From Lachnospiraceae bacterium (GTDB lineage Bacteria; Bacillota; Clostridia; Lachnospirales; Lachnospiraceae): DNA of 64,000 nt. The notes beneath the pieces are model-generated. The model was not told where the DNA came from. It searched no databases and saw nothing but the letters and a program-made list of their open reading frames with translations. Below are positions 1 through 7,264 of this stretch, in pieces. Position 1 is the first letter of the stretch; each line of letters starts with the position of its first letter. Both the position numbers and the translations under genes were made by a program. The DNA is taken from assembly GCA_024697065.1 (NCBI GenBank), contig JAILGE010000031.1:146839-210838 (forward strand). Reading direction: 5' to 3'.

Positions 1-66
1 ATCACCGATCTGGAAGAACTGTTGGCTGCATACCGTGATGGTGTGCTTATCGAGAAGGGAAACTGA
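1..66 (+). CDS. C-terminal tail of an unidentified gene (partial)
   Basis: Frame 1 is open from the window edge to a TGA at 64-66 and ends in the peptide LLAAYRDGVLIEKGN. The stop lies 4 bases before the chosen start of hisA, and the hisA ribosome-binding site (GAGAAGGG) sits inside this tail, so the two genes are probably co-transcribed. Twenty-one residues are too few to name the protein. It could be another histidine gene, but nothing visible proves that. Confidence 0.55.
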   Translation: MTDLEELLAAYRDGVLIEKGN

Positions 67-70
67 TGCC

Positions 71-886
71 ATGAGATTCAGACCCTGTATAGATATACAT
101 AACGGCAAAGTAAAGCAGATCGTGGGTGGTTCCTTAAAAGATGGCGCGAAGGAAGGAAATGAGCATTCTACTGCCAGCGAGAATTTTGTGTCGGAGTATG
201 GTGCCGATCACTTTGCGGAATTGTACAAAGACAATGGTCTTTTCGGCGGCCACGTAATATTGCTCAACAAAGCGGGAACACCGGAATATGAGGCGACTAA
301 GGCAGAAGCACTTAGTGCGCTTCGTGCATATAAGTCGGGACTAAGCGCTGGCGGCGGCATAACGGCTGAAAACGCGGCGGAGTTCCTTGATGCGGGTGCT
401 TACGCGGTTATAGTAACATCTTATGTTTTTCGGGACGGGATAATCGATTTTGACAGACTTGAGGCATTAAGAAGAGCTATAGGCAGGGAACATATCATCC
501 TGGATCTCAGCTGCAGGCGAAGAGATGATGCTTATTACATTGTCACGGACAGATGGCAGAAATTCACTGATACTGTTTTGGATCAGACGCTCTTAAAGAA
601 ACTTGAGGAATATTCCTGCGAATACCTTATTCATGCGGTGGATGTTGAGGGTCGGCAGTCCGGAATAGATGAAGATGTTGTAAAGATACTGGCACAATAC
701 AAATTAGATAAAAACTATTCTGAGAGTATACCGGTAACATACGCCGGCGGAGTTCATTCCTATAATGATATAGAACTTCTCAAGGGTATAGGGAAAGGTC
801 TTGTGGACGTGACTATCGGATCATCGCTTGATATATTCGGCGGAAATATGTCCTTTAAAAAAGTGCTGGAAAAAATTGCTGAATAA
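71..886 (+). CDS. hisA: Phosphoribosylformimino-AICAR ribotide isomerase, eukaryotic (HIS6) type
   Basis: The protein isomerises ProFAR to PRFAR in histidine biosynthesis, in the cytoplasm, on a TIM barrel. It aligns by eye with yeast His6 rather than with ordinary bacterial HisA: the N-terminal CIDIHNGKVKQIVGGSL (yeast CIDLHNGEVKQIVGG), then AGGGI, VIVTS, DLSCRR, LIHAVDVEG, TYAGG and the C-terminal GSSLDIFGGN are all HIS6 landmarks. I chose the ATG at 71, giving 271 residues, because GAGAAGGG lies just upstream. The ORF-track start at 35 adds 12 residues that overlap the preceding gene. No other his gene is visible; the next gene is a monocistronic cold-shock gene. Confidence 0.88.
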   Translation: MRFRPCIDIHNGKVKQIVGGSLKDGAKEGNEHSTASENFVSEYGADHFAELYKDNGLFGGHVILLNKAGTPEYEATKAEALSALRAYKSGLSAGGGITAENAAEFLDAGAYAVIVTSYVFRDGIIDFDRLEALRRAIGREHIILDLSCRRRDDAYYIVTDRWQKFTDTVLDQTLLKKLEEYSCEYLIHAVDVEGRQSGIDEDVVKILAQYKLDKNYSESIPVTYAGGVHSYNDIELLKGIGKGLVDVTIGSSLDIFGGNMSFKKVLEKIAE

Positions 887-920
887 ATATACGAAAATTT
901 TCGGTTTTAGGCATATATTT

Positions 921-972
921 TTGACATTTTTTACAAGATTTCCTTTACAATGTAAATCGTTTATGTTATATT
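921..972 (+). promoter_or_regulatory. Candidate overlapping promoters of the cold-shock gene
   Basis: Two sigma-A-like hexamer pairs lie in the 140-base gap. One is TTGACA (921) with TACAAT (946) at a long 19-base spacing. The other is TTTACA (944) with TATATT (967) at the ideal 17-base spacing. The second would give a leader of about 45 bases. This is a sequence reading only. Confidence 0.55.
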
Positions 973-1026
973 TTTAATGTCATTTTTGACGCAGCAATTT
1001 ACTTTTTTTGGAGGTAACAAAAAGTT

Positions 1027-1227
1027 ATGCAGGGTACAGTTAAGTGGTTCAACGCACAGAAGGGTTATGGTTTCATCTCTACTCAGGAGGGCAAGGATGT
1101 ATTCGTACATTTCTCAGCTATCCAGAATGAGGAAGGCTATAAGACATTAAACGAAGGTCAGGCTGTAGAGTTTGATATCGTTGAAGGTGCTAAGGGACCT
1201 CAGGCCAGCAATGTAGTTAAGCTTTAA
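1027..1227 (+). CDS. Cold-shock domain protein (CspA family)
   Basis: This is a 66-residue single-domain nucleic-acid chaperone that binds single-stranded RNA and DNA and melts RNA secondary structure. The whole protein is one cold-shock domain: it starts MQGTVKWFN, has RNP1 as KGYGFIS and RNP2 as VFVHF, and ends ASNVVKL. Length is normal for the family. GGAGG lies 11-15 bases upstream of the ATG. It stands alone, with its own promoters before it and a strong hairpin terminator after it. Which paralogue it is, and whether it is cold-induced, cannot be told from sequence. Confidence 0.95.
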   Translation: MQGTVKWFNAQKGYGFISTQEGKDVFVHFSAIQNEEGYKTLNEGQAVEFDIVEGAKGPQASNVVKL

Positions 1228-1282
1228 TCGGATTTGGTACCTATATTATATATATAGTAACACATTGATACGATTAACAAGA

Positions 1283-1308
1283 GAGTCGGGTTTAACCCGA
1301 CTCTTTTC
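1283..1308 (+). terminator. Rho-independent terminator after the csp gene
   Basis: GAGTCGGGTT pairs perfectly with AACCCGACTC around a single T, followed by TTTT. The stem ends the monocistronic csp transcript. Confidence 0.9.
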
Positions 1309-1389
1309 GTTTGTGGCAAATTTTCTTCACATGCATTATAATAACAGTCAGTGTTTGAATAACACATCTAAGGTGACAGGTGGAAAGAT

Positions 1390-1989
1390 ATGACTCTCGA
1401 TTATGACGATCTTATAAACAGTATTATGTCCAGCTTGGACAGGATCAAATTTGTTGCGCCGGATGATATTCCGAATATCGATCTGTATATGGACCAGGTA
1501 ACGGGATTTATCGACAAAAGGCTTAAAAATACAGCACGTCATCAGGATAAGGACAGATTGCTTACCAAGACGATGATAAACAATTATGCCAAGAATGATC
1601 TGCTGCCGCCGCCGGTCCGCAAGAAGTACAGCAGACAGCATATGCTCATACTGATATTTATTTATTACTTTAAGAATATCATGTCAATGGACGATATAAA
1701 GTCCATGCTGAATCCTCTTACGGAGAAGTATTTCGGCAAGAACGGTGATCTCACCATAGAGGACATCTACAAGGAAGTCACCGAAATGGGGATGGAGCAG
1801 CAGGAACGCCTTAAGGAAGATGTCAGAGAGAAATATGAGAAGGCTCAGGCCGCATTCAAGGATAATGAGGATGACGAAGATTTCCTTCAGACTTTTGCAT
1901 TCATATGTATGCTGAGTTTTGATGTATATGTTAAGAAATTGATGATAGAAAAGATTATAGACGGTTATAATGAGAAGGATCCGGATTAA
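1390..1989 (+). CDS. DUF1836 family protein, putative DNA-binding regulator
   Basis: This 199-residue protein carries the DUF1836 signature in its middle: LTKTMINNYAKNDLLPPP, then KKYSRQH, then a hydrophobic helix (LILIFIYYFKNIMSMDDI). The family is clostridial and is thought to hold a MerR-like winged helix; its targets are generally unknown. The C-terminal third is acidic and helical (KDNEDDEDF). GGTGACAGGTGG upstream of the ATG contains a usable ribosome-binding site. It is monocistronic, with terminators on both sides. No function can be assigned beyond probable regulation. Confidence 0.8.
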   Translation: MTLDYDDLINSIMSSLDRIKFVAPDDIPNIDLYMDQVTGFIDKRLKNTARHQDKDRLLTKTMINNYAKNDLLPPPVRKKYSRQHMLILIFIYYFKNIMSMDDIKSMLNPLTEKYFGKNGDLTIEDIYKEVTEMGMEQQERLKEDVREKYEKAQAAFKDNEDDEDFLQTFAFICMLSFDVYVKKLMIEKIIDGYNEKDPD

Positions 1990-2006
1990 AGCCGGATCCT
2001 TTTTAA
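1976..2006. terminator. Bidirectional terminator between convergent genes
   Basis: AGGATCCGG pairs with CCGGATCCT around a short loop and runs into TTTTT. It overlaps the stop of the DUF1836 gene on the + strand and lies at the end of the - strand membrane-protein gene, so it can serve both. Confidence 0.85.
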
Positions 2007-2411
2007 TATTTCATCATATTGCTTATACATTTTTTGAACGCCGTTTTCAAGGAAGTAGTAATGTCTGATATATGGGATCAGTAATATCATCAATGCAATG
2101 AAGAGTACAAACAGGCCGATATTCCATACTTCCTGTGTCATCATCGTAAACAGCATCACAAAGAATACAGCAAATGCAAGGACTGCAAACAGAATGGTAA
2201 CCATAAGGTGTATCAGCCGTTCGTGCTGGAAAAAGCTGATGTGATCCAGATGATATTGAAGCAGCTTCTCGTAGTCTTTTCTGGTAGGGACGGTATCTTT
2301 TACCAACCGCTCCCCGAATTCACCATCATCGGAAAATGATGTTGTAACATCGAGATCATACGACAGTATCTGATCTATGTATTTGAGATACATAAGCATG
2401 CGTTTTCTCAT
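1986..2411 (-). CDS. Small two-helix membrane protein of unknown function
   Basis: The protein is not recognised. With the ATG at 2411, which has GGAGAAG about 8 bases upstream, it has 141 residues; the track start at 2441 has no such site. Residues 1-60 are soluble and charged. Two hydrophobic segments follow (LMVTILFAVLAFAVFFVMLF and IGLFVLFIALMILLIPYI) with a short loop between them, and the basic C-terminal tail KQYDEILKRIRL probably faces the cytoplasm. It lies downstream of rpsT on the same strand, but a GC-rich terminator separates them. Confidence 0.65.
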   Translation of the reverse strand: MRKRMLMYLKYIDQILSYDLDVTTSFSDDGEFGERLVKDTVPTRKDYEKLLQYHLDHISFFQHERLIHLMVTILFAVLAFAVFFVMLFTMMTQEVWNIGLFVLFIALMILLIPYIRHYYFLENGVQKMYKQYDEILKRIRL

Positions 2412-2439
2412 AGCGAAGCTTCTCCATGTCTGTATATGC

Positions 2440-2475
2440 AAACCCGCCCGGGAATGACGGCTCCCGGGCGGGTGA
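2440..2475 (-). terminator. Rho-independent terminator after rpsT
   Basis: On the - strand CCCGCCCGGGA pairs with TCCCGGGCGGG across a short loop and is followed by TTTGC. It is a very stable GC-rich stem just after the rpsT stop. Confidence 0.85.
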
Positions 2476-2498
2476 ATGATCCAAATAAAGAGTTGCTA

Positions 2499-2765
2499 TT
2501 AGCGGCTCATCTTGTTAACAGCAAGGTTTAAACGGGAAACCTTTCTTGCAGCGTAGTTCTTGTGATATACGCCCTTACGTGTAGCCTTATCGATAGCGCT
2601 TGTTGCAGCGAGGAGAGCTTCCTTAGCAGCATCAGCATTGTTCTCGTCGATAGCAACGTAAACTTTCTTTACAGCTGTCTTAACGGAAGAACGGATTCTC
2701 TTATTCTGCTCTTCTTTTGTCTTTGTTACTAAGATTCTCTTCTTAGCGGATTTAATGTTAGCCAA
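2499..2765 (-). CDS. rpsT: Ribosomal protein S20
   Basis: S20 is a small helical protein that binds the 5' domain of 16S rRNA early in 30S assembly. The 88-residue sequence is typical: MANIKSAKKRILVTKTKEEQNKRIRSSVKT at the start and KGVYHKNYAARKVSRLNLAVNK near the end, with many lysines and arginines. GGAGGTAAAGG lies ahead of the ATG. The gene has its own promoter and a leader of roughly 110 bases, and ends at a strong terminator, so it is a single-gene unit as in many Firmicutes. Confidence 0.97.
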   Translation of the reverse strand: MANIKSAKKRILVTKTKEEQNKRIRSSVKTAVKKVYVAIDENNADAAKEALLAATSAIDKATRKGVYHKNYAARKVSRLNLAVNKMSR

Positions 2766-2881
2766 GTTCCTTTACCTCCAACTCGTTTTCAGTTTATCAT
2801 TTTATGGCGGGACGACCCCGTCTTTTATCATTTATGCTTATCGGAGCCGGACACGGACAGTCCGATGTACATACAAGGTGT

Positions 2882-2910
2882 ATTTTAAGCAAATAAAGGC
2901 CTCTTGTCAA
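2882..2910 (-). promoter_or_regulatory. Sigma-A promoter of rpsT
   Basis: On the - strand TTGACA (2910-2905) and TAAAAT (2887-2882) stand 17 bases apart. The consensus -35 and ideal spacing suit a highly expressed ribosomal gene. Confidence 0.8.
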
Positions 2911-2961
2911 TCACAAATGTAACACATTTTAACTCACTTTTGACCCGCTTTTGCCTCCGGT

Positions 2962-2990
2962 TTGGGGTTGCGAATGTGTTGTGTTATACT
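2962..2990 (+). promoter_or_regulatory. Candidate promoter of the HAD-hemW operon
   Basis: TTGGGG (2962) and TATACT (2985) are 17 bases apart, about 50 bases upstream of the HAD gene and divergent from the rpsT promoter. The -35 is a partial match only. Confidence 0.5.
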
Positions 2991-3041
2991 TTTGTGAGCC
3001 CTAAAGTATAATAACTCAAAATGCGATAAAGGAGAAGGATA

Positions 3042-3722
3042 ATGCCACAAAACAGCCTGAGATATAAATATGTTTTGTTCGATCTGGACGGAACGATAAC
3101 AAATTCGGAAGAGGGGATCACCAAAAGCGCTGCATATGCTCTTGAAAAAATGGGGATAACCGAACAGGATCAGGAAAGATTAAAACGTTTTATAGGTCCG
3201 CCTTTAACCGTGTCTTTCAGGGATTTTTACGGTATGAATGAGGAACAGGCCGAAGAAGGGATGCGTTTATATCGGGAAAGATACGGAGTGACCGGCTGGA
3301 AGGAAGCCTGTGTATACGAAGGTATTCCGGAACTTTTAAATAAACTTAAGGAAGCAGGGGCAAAGATCGCGGTTGCTACATCCAAGCCTCAACAATATAC
3401 GGATATGATCCTTGAGCATTTTGGCGTCGCAAAGTATTTTGGAGCGGTTTCCGGAGCGGATATAGCGGAAAAAGACAGCGGGAAGAGTGGACTGATAAAA
3501 AAAGCGCTGACTCTGCTCGGTAAAGATGACTGGTCTTCCTGCAGTGATGTTGTCATGATAGGAGACAGGAAATTCGATACGCTGGGTGCGGGTGAAGTCG
3601 GAACGGATTTTATCGGTGTCTCCTACGGCTTCGCTCCGAAAGGAGAATTCGAGGCCCTCGGGGTTGAAAAGATAGCCTCTTCTGCGGCGGAACTGGAAAA
3701 ATATCTTTTGGTAAATGAGTGA
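3042..3722 (+). CDS. HAD-superfamily hydrolase, phosphoglycolate-phosphatase-like
   Basis: This 226-residue soluble phosphatase belongs to HAD subfamily I. Motif I is LFDLDGTITNS (nucleophile and acid aspartates), motif II is VATSKP, motif III is a lysine in AEKDSGKSG, and motif IV is MIGDRKFD. The helical cap lies at about residues 25-85. The family hydrolyses small phosphoesters such as phosphoglycolate or nucleoside monophosphates; the substrate cannot be read from sequence. AAAGGAGAAGG precedes the ATG. Its last codons overlap the start region of hemW, so it opens the operon. Confidence 0.85.
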   Translation: MPQNSLRYKYVLFDLDGTITNSEEGITKSAAYALEKMGITEQDQERLKRFIGPPLTVSFRDFYGMNEEQAEEGMRLYRERYGVTGWKEACVYEGIPELLNKLKEAGAKIAVATSKPQQYTDMILEHFGVAKYFGAVSGADIAEKDSGKSGLIKKALTLLGKDDWSSCSDVVMIGDRKFDTLGAGEVGTDFIGVSYGFAPKGEFEALGVEKIASSAAELEKYLLVNE

Positions 3723-4900
3723 GAGTGTCCGTGTTGAAATCAAAACCACTTGCGATATATATACATATTCCTTTCTGCATAAGAAAGTGTCTCTATTGTG
3801 ACTTTCTTTCATTTGCTGTGGGCAGCTCACCGGATCGTGGATGGGAGAACAGGAAAAAGGAATATTTTAAAGCGCTGAAAAGAGAGATAGAGCATTATGC
3901 GGAAATATTACCTGAATATGAGATCGTAAGTGTTTTTTTCGGCGGAGGAACTCCTTCCGTTGTCAGTGAAAGGGATATAGCCGATATTTGCATGGCTTTA
4001 AAAACGGCATGGAAATTCAAAGAAGATGCTGAAGTAACTCTTGAAGCTAATCCCGGGACCGTGAATTCCGAAAAATTTAAAGTTTATAAAGATATTGGGA
4101 TCAACCGGATAAGTTTTGGACTTCAGTCTGCACATGATGATGAATTAAAGCGGCTTGGGAGGATCCATACTTTCAGCGCCTTTCTTGAATCATATGACAT
4201 GGCAAGACAAAGCGGTTTTGAAAATATAAATATAGATCTTATGAGCGGGCTTCCGGGACAGACTGTTAATGCATGGAAGGATACCGTAAAAAAAGTGGCC
4301 GTACTGGAACCTGAACATATCTCGGCATACGGACTTATCATAGAGGATGGGACGCCCTTCGGGAAAATGTACGGTGAAGGGGGGCAGGGTGTTACACCGC
4401 TTCCTTCCGAAGAAGATGAGAGAGAGATGTATCATATCACGAAGAGCATACTTGATCAGTATGGGTACCACAGATATGAGATATCCAATTATGCAAAAAC
4501 AGGGTATGAGTGCGGTCACAATCTGGTATATTGGCACAGAGGAGATTACCTTGGATTGGGCCTTGGAGCATCTTCGTGTGTATCGGATATAAGATGGAAT
4601 AATACCTCTGTATTTGAAAAATATATTAGCCCGGAAACAGTGGATTTCGGGGCGGAAAAAGAGACGCTTTCGGATAAGGATCAGATGTTTGAAACATTTA
4701 TGCTGGGACTCAGATTGGCTGAAGGCGTTGATCTGAAAGGGTTTGCGGAAAAGTTTGATGTAGATCCGCTTAAAAAATACGGCTCTCTTTTTAAAAAATA
4801 TGAGGGCGAGGGTCTCCTTGAATTGAAAAAAGGATGTGCTATACTGACGCCTAAAGGTTTTGACCTTGCCGATCACGTAATACTTGGATTTATGGAATAG
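3719..4900 (+). CDS. hemW: HemW-like radical SAM heme chaperone
   Basis: HemW proteins resemble oxygen-independent coproporphyrinogen III oxidase but act as heme-binding chaperones. The iron-sulfur motif is C-x3-C-x2-C in FCIRKCLYCDF, and the fourth cysteine of true HemN (CxC) is replaced by D-F, which favours HemW. FFGGGTPS, INRISFGLQS and DLMSGLPGQT are further family motifs, and the HemN C-terminal domain covers about residues 300-385. The start is uncertain: GTG at 3719 overlaps the HAD stop, but GTG 3725, GTG 3731 or TTG 3734 would remove only a few residues. In anaerobes its physiological client is unclear. Confidence 0.88.
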   Translation: MRVSVLKSKPLAIYIHIPFCIRKCLYCDFLSFAVGSSPDRGWENRKKEYFKALKREIEHYAEILPEYEIVSVFFGGGTPSVVSERDIADICMALKTAWKFKEDAEVTLEANPGTVNSEKFKVYKDIGINRISFGLQSAHDDELKRLGRIHTFSAFLESYDMARQSGFENINIDLMSGLPGQTVNAWKDTVKKVAVLEPEHISAYGLIIEDGTPFGKMYGEGGQGVTPLPSEEDEREMYHITKSILDQYGYHRYEISNYAKTGYECGHNLVYWHRGDYLGLGLGASSCVSDIRWNNTSVFEKYISPETVDFGAEKETLSDKDQMFETFMLGLRLAEGVDLKGFAEKFDVDPLKKYGSLFKKYEGEGLLELKKGCAILTPKGFDLADHVILGFME

Positions 4901-4942
4901 GCAGACGTAATACTTAATTTTTACTAAAAGGGGAAATTGAAA

Positions 4943-5542
4943 ATGGCAAGTGAAAATGAAAAAAAGATCGATCAGACGAGTGATGCTAAGATCAGGAAAA
5001 TTGTGATGGCGGCTGTGTTTGCCGCACTTACTTTTGTGGCAACATCGGTTATAAAGATACCTACACCGACACTGGGATATATACATATAGGAGATACTTT
5101 TGTTATTCTTTCGGGAATATGTTTGCCTCCTTTTATCGGGGCTCTGGCTGCAGGATTGGGGTCGGCTCTTTCGGATCTGCTCGGTGGATATTTTATCTGG
5201 GTACCGGGAACTTTTGTTATAAAATTCCTTGCGGCGCTTGCAGCATCTTTACTCTACAGAGGGTTAAAGAAGTTATACAAAGAGGGAAAGTATGCTCCTT
5301 CAAGAGTGATATTCGCCGGAATAGCATCGGAAACGATAGTTGTGATAGGATACCTTTTGTTTAATGTTATCATATTAGCCATTACGGAAGGGGCTGTAAG
5401 TGCTGAAGGTTTGTCTGCTGCAATAGCGGCAAGCGCTGCTGAGGTGCCTTTCAATCTGTTACAGGGAACAGCGGGAATAGTGCTTTCGGTACTGGCCGGA
5501 CCGGTATTTACCAGGATTTCCGGGAAAGAGTTACAACAGTGA
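4943..5542 (+). CDS. ECF transporter S component (vitamin-binding membrane subunit)
   Basis: This 199-residue integral membrane protein has five to six hydrophobic segments after a charged N-terminus. The segments IVMAAVFAALTFVATSVI, GYIHIGDTFVILSGICLPP and IGALAAGLGSALSDLLGGY match the substrate-binding subunits of energy-coupling-factor transporters. It would bind a vitamin or related compound and dock on a shared EcfT-EcfA module encoded elsewhere. I chose the ATG at 4943 (AAAAGGGG upstream) over the TTG at 4937. The ligand is not readable, and no riboswitch fits in the 42-base gap. Its stop overlaps the GTG of the next gene. Confidence 0.8.
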   Translation: MASENEKKIDQTSDAKIRKIVMAAVFAALTFVATSVIKIPTPTLGYIHIGDTFVILSGICLPPFIGALAAGLGSALSDLLGGYFIWVPGTFVIKFLAALAASLLYRGLKKLYKEGKYAPSRVIFAGIASETIVVIGYLLFNVIILAITEGAVSAEGLSAAIAASAAEVPFNLLQGTAGIVLSVLAGPVFTRISGKELQQ

Positions 5543-6231
5543 TATTAATAATAACAAAAGATACAGAAATAGGCAGATCAGTAAAAGAGCATACAGAAAC
5601 GGGCAATACAGGCAAAGTAATGCTTCTTTTTGGCGAAGACATCTCATCGGAAGAAAGGTTTTTTGAAGACGGTGAGATGTCTTCTTTCATATATCTGTAT
5701 CATGAGACCGGCGGGGAAGGCGGATCTGAGAGCGGAGTCTTCCGGATAAACAGGATCCTGGACAGGTATTATCCGGATCTGTTATTAAAGAGTGACCTGC
5801 CGGAGACATCATCGGGAGATGAAAATGTGGCAGAATTTTATCTTAAAGCTGCCGCAAAGCTTCCGCCCCACAGGATACATATACTTAAGGTGAGAGGACC
5901 TGTCACGGACAGTGCAGGAAAAAGTATCACAGCTTATATCGGGAACGTGATAGCAGAAGGATCGGAAAAAGAGAAACGGGATATTGAGAGGTCAGAAAGA
6001 GATAAGAAGATCAGAGAACGTGCGGAAAAGCTGGCAGAAGAGATACATGCCTCGGAATCGATGAAGAGACAGATAGAAGAACTGGTGAGATATTCCCGGA
6101 TATCAGGGATAGATTTTGATGATATGATAAGTGAACTGGGACGCGAGGGCTTATTGCCTGTGGCAGATAAGAAGGAAGGGAAGAAAGTTCTTGGAGAATT
6201 GCAAAGAAGGATATGCGGAAGCGCCGTTTAA
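5539..6231 (+). CDS. Unknown protein, translationally coupled to the SPL-family gene
   Basis: The protein is not recognised. It starts at a GTG that overlaps the TGA of the ECF gene (GTGA) and has 230 residues. The N-terminal half begins ILIITKDTEIGRSV, like the first beta strand of an alpha/beta fold. A segment HRIHILKVRGPVTDSAG lies near residue 115. Residues 145-185 are highly charged and probably a coiled coil (EKRDIERSERDKKIRERAEK), and the tail is helical. There is no signal peptide or membrane helix. Its 3' end overlaps the 5' end of the radical SAM gene, so the two are likely translated together and may work together. Confidence 0.6.
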   Translation: MILIITKDTEIGRSVKEHTETGNTGKVMLLFGEDISSEERFFEDGEMSSFIYLYHETGGEGGSESGVFRINRILDRYYPDLLLKSDLPETSSGDENVAEFYLKAAAKLPPHRIHILKVRGPVTDSAGKSITAYIGNVIAEGSEKEKRDIERSERDKKIRERAEKLAEEIHASESMKRQIEELVRYSRISGIDFDDMISELGREGLLPVADKKEGKKVLGELQRRICGSAV

Positions 6232-7195
6232 ACATATTTATATAGAAGATGATATCGATGTAGGCAATCTTAAGGCGGTTGAGCGGTTCCGTGATGCCGG
6301 GATCATCAGGATAAAGCATTACAAAGATCTGTTCAACAGACAGAGACAAAGTTTTGTCGGACAAAAAGCATCACCAAATCTGATAATAGCAAGGAAACAC
6401 GGGAAACTCATATATGAGGGCTCACCCGTATGTCAGGATTTTGGGAATAAGCATTTTTATTACACATCCTGTGTGATGAACTGTCTTTATGATTGTGAGT
6501 ATTGCTATCTGAGAGGAATGTATCCTTCCGCCAATCCGACGATATTTGTCAATCTTGAGGATATATTTGATGAGCTGGACGGATTGTTGAAAAAGCATCC
6601 GGTATATCTTTGTGTATCTTACGATACGGATCTTATGGCTTTCGAGGATCTGACGGGATATGTGGAGAAATGGTGCGATTTTACCGCATCCAGAGAAGAT
6701 CTTACTATAGAGATAAGAACCAAATGCGCAAGGAAGGATCTGTGGGACAGACTTACATCATGTGAGAGAGTCATTTTTGCATATACCATATCTCCACAGG
6801 AGATAATAACGAAATATGAAAAAGGGACTCCTTCACTTCTTATGAGAGCAGAAGCGGCATCAGTGGCAATGGAGCATTTTCCTGTCAGACTTTGCTTTGA
6901 CCCGATGATCTTTATAAAAGACTGGAAAGATATTTATGGGAAGATGTTTGATGAGATTACGGAAATCATAGATATAGACAGGATCAAAGACTTTAGCGTG
7001 GGAAGCTTTAGGATATCTTCGGGATTCCTTAAAAATATGCGAAGGATGATGCCTGATTCCGAGATAGCACAATACCCCTTTGAACTAATGGATGGATTTT
7101 ATCAATATCCGAAGGAACTTGCGGATGGAATGGAGAATTATATGTCCGGGCTTATAAGAGAGAAAAAGGTGGATTCGGAGATATTCAGACCTTAA
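6191..7195 (+). CDS. SPL-family radical SAM protein (spore photoproduct lyase homologue lacking the catalytic Cys)
   Basis: The protein has the C-x3-C-x2-C cluster motif of radical SAM enzymes in CLYDCEYCYLRG, with tyrosines placed as in Bacillus SplB (CTYCYLQ). The IYIE start, the VNLEDIF segment and the rest of the fold fit the SPL family. Where SplB has its hydrogen-donor cysteine (EAACTSD), this protein appears to have SYDTD, so a true thymine-dimer lyase role is doubtful. The track start at 6131 (GTG) lies deep in the upstream gene. TTG 6191, with GGAAGGGA about 10 bases upstream, gives 334 residues and fits family N-termini better. Its reaction is unknown. Confidence 0.75.
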   Translation: MENCKEGYAEAPFKHIYIEDDIDVGNLKAVERFRDAGIIRIKHYKDLFNRQRQSFVGQKASPNLIIARKHGKLIYEGSPVCQDFGNKHFYYTSCVMNCLYDCEYCYLRGMYPSANPTIFVNLEDIFDELDGLLKKHPVYLCVSYDTDLMAFEDLTGYVEKWCDFTASREDLTIEIRTKCARKDLWDRLTSCERVIFAYTISPQEIITKYEKGTPSLLMRAEAASVAMEHFPVRLCFDPMIFIKDWKDIYGKMFDEITEIIDIDRIKDFSVGSFRISSGFLKNMRRMMPDSEIAQYPFELMDGFYQYPKELADGMENYMSGLIREKKVDSEIFRP

Positions 7196-7264
7196 AGACT
7201 AAGGGCATGAATCCTGTGGACATGATCCCTTTCGGGAATATTGTTTTTTTGAGGAGGTGCGACA

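Noticed and set aside
4190-5086. 298-residue - strand ORF opposite hemW and the ECF gene
   Set aside because: It runs antisense to two well-supported genes, has no family motifs, is rich in Cys, His, Phe and Tyr as shadow frames are, and lacks a ribosome-binding site.
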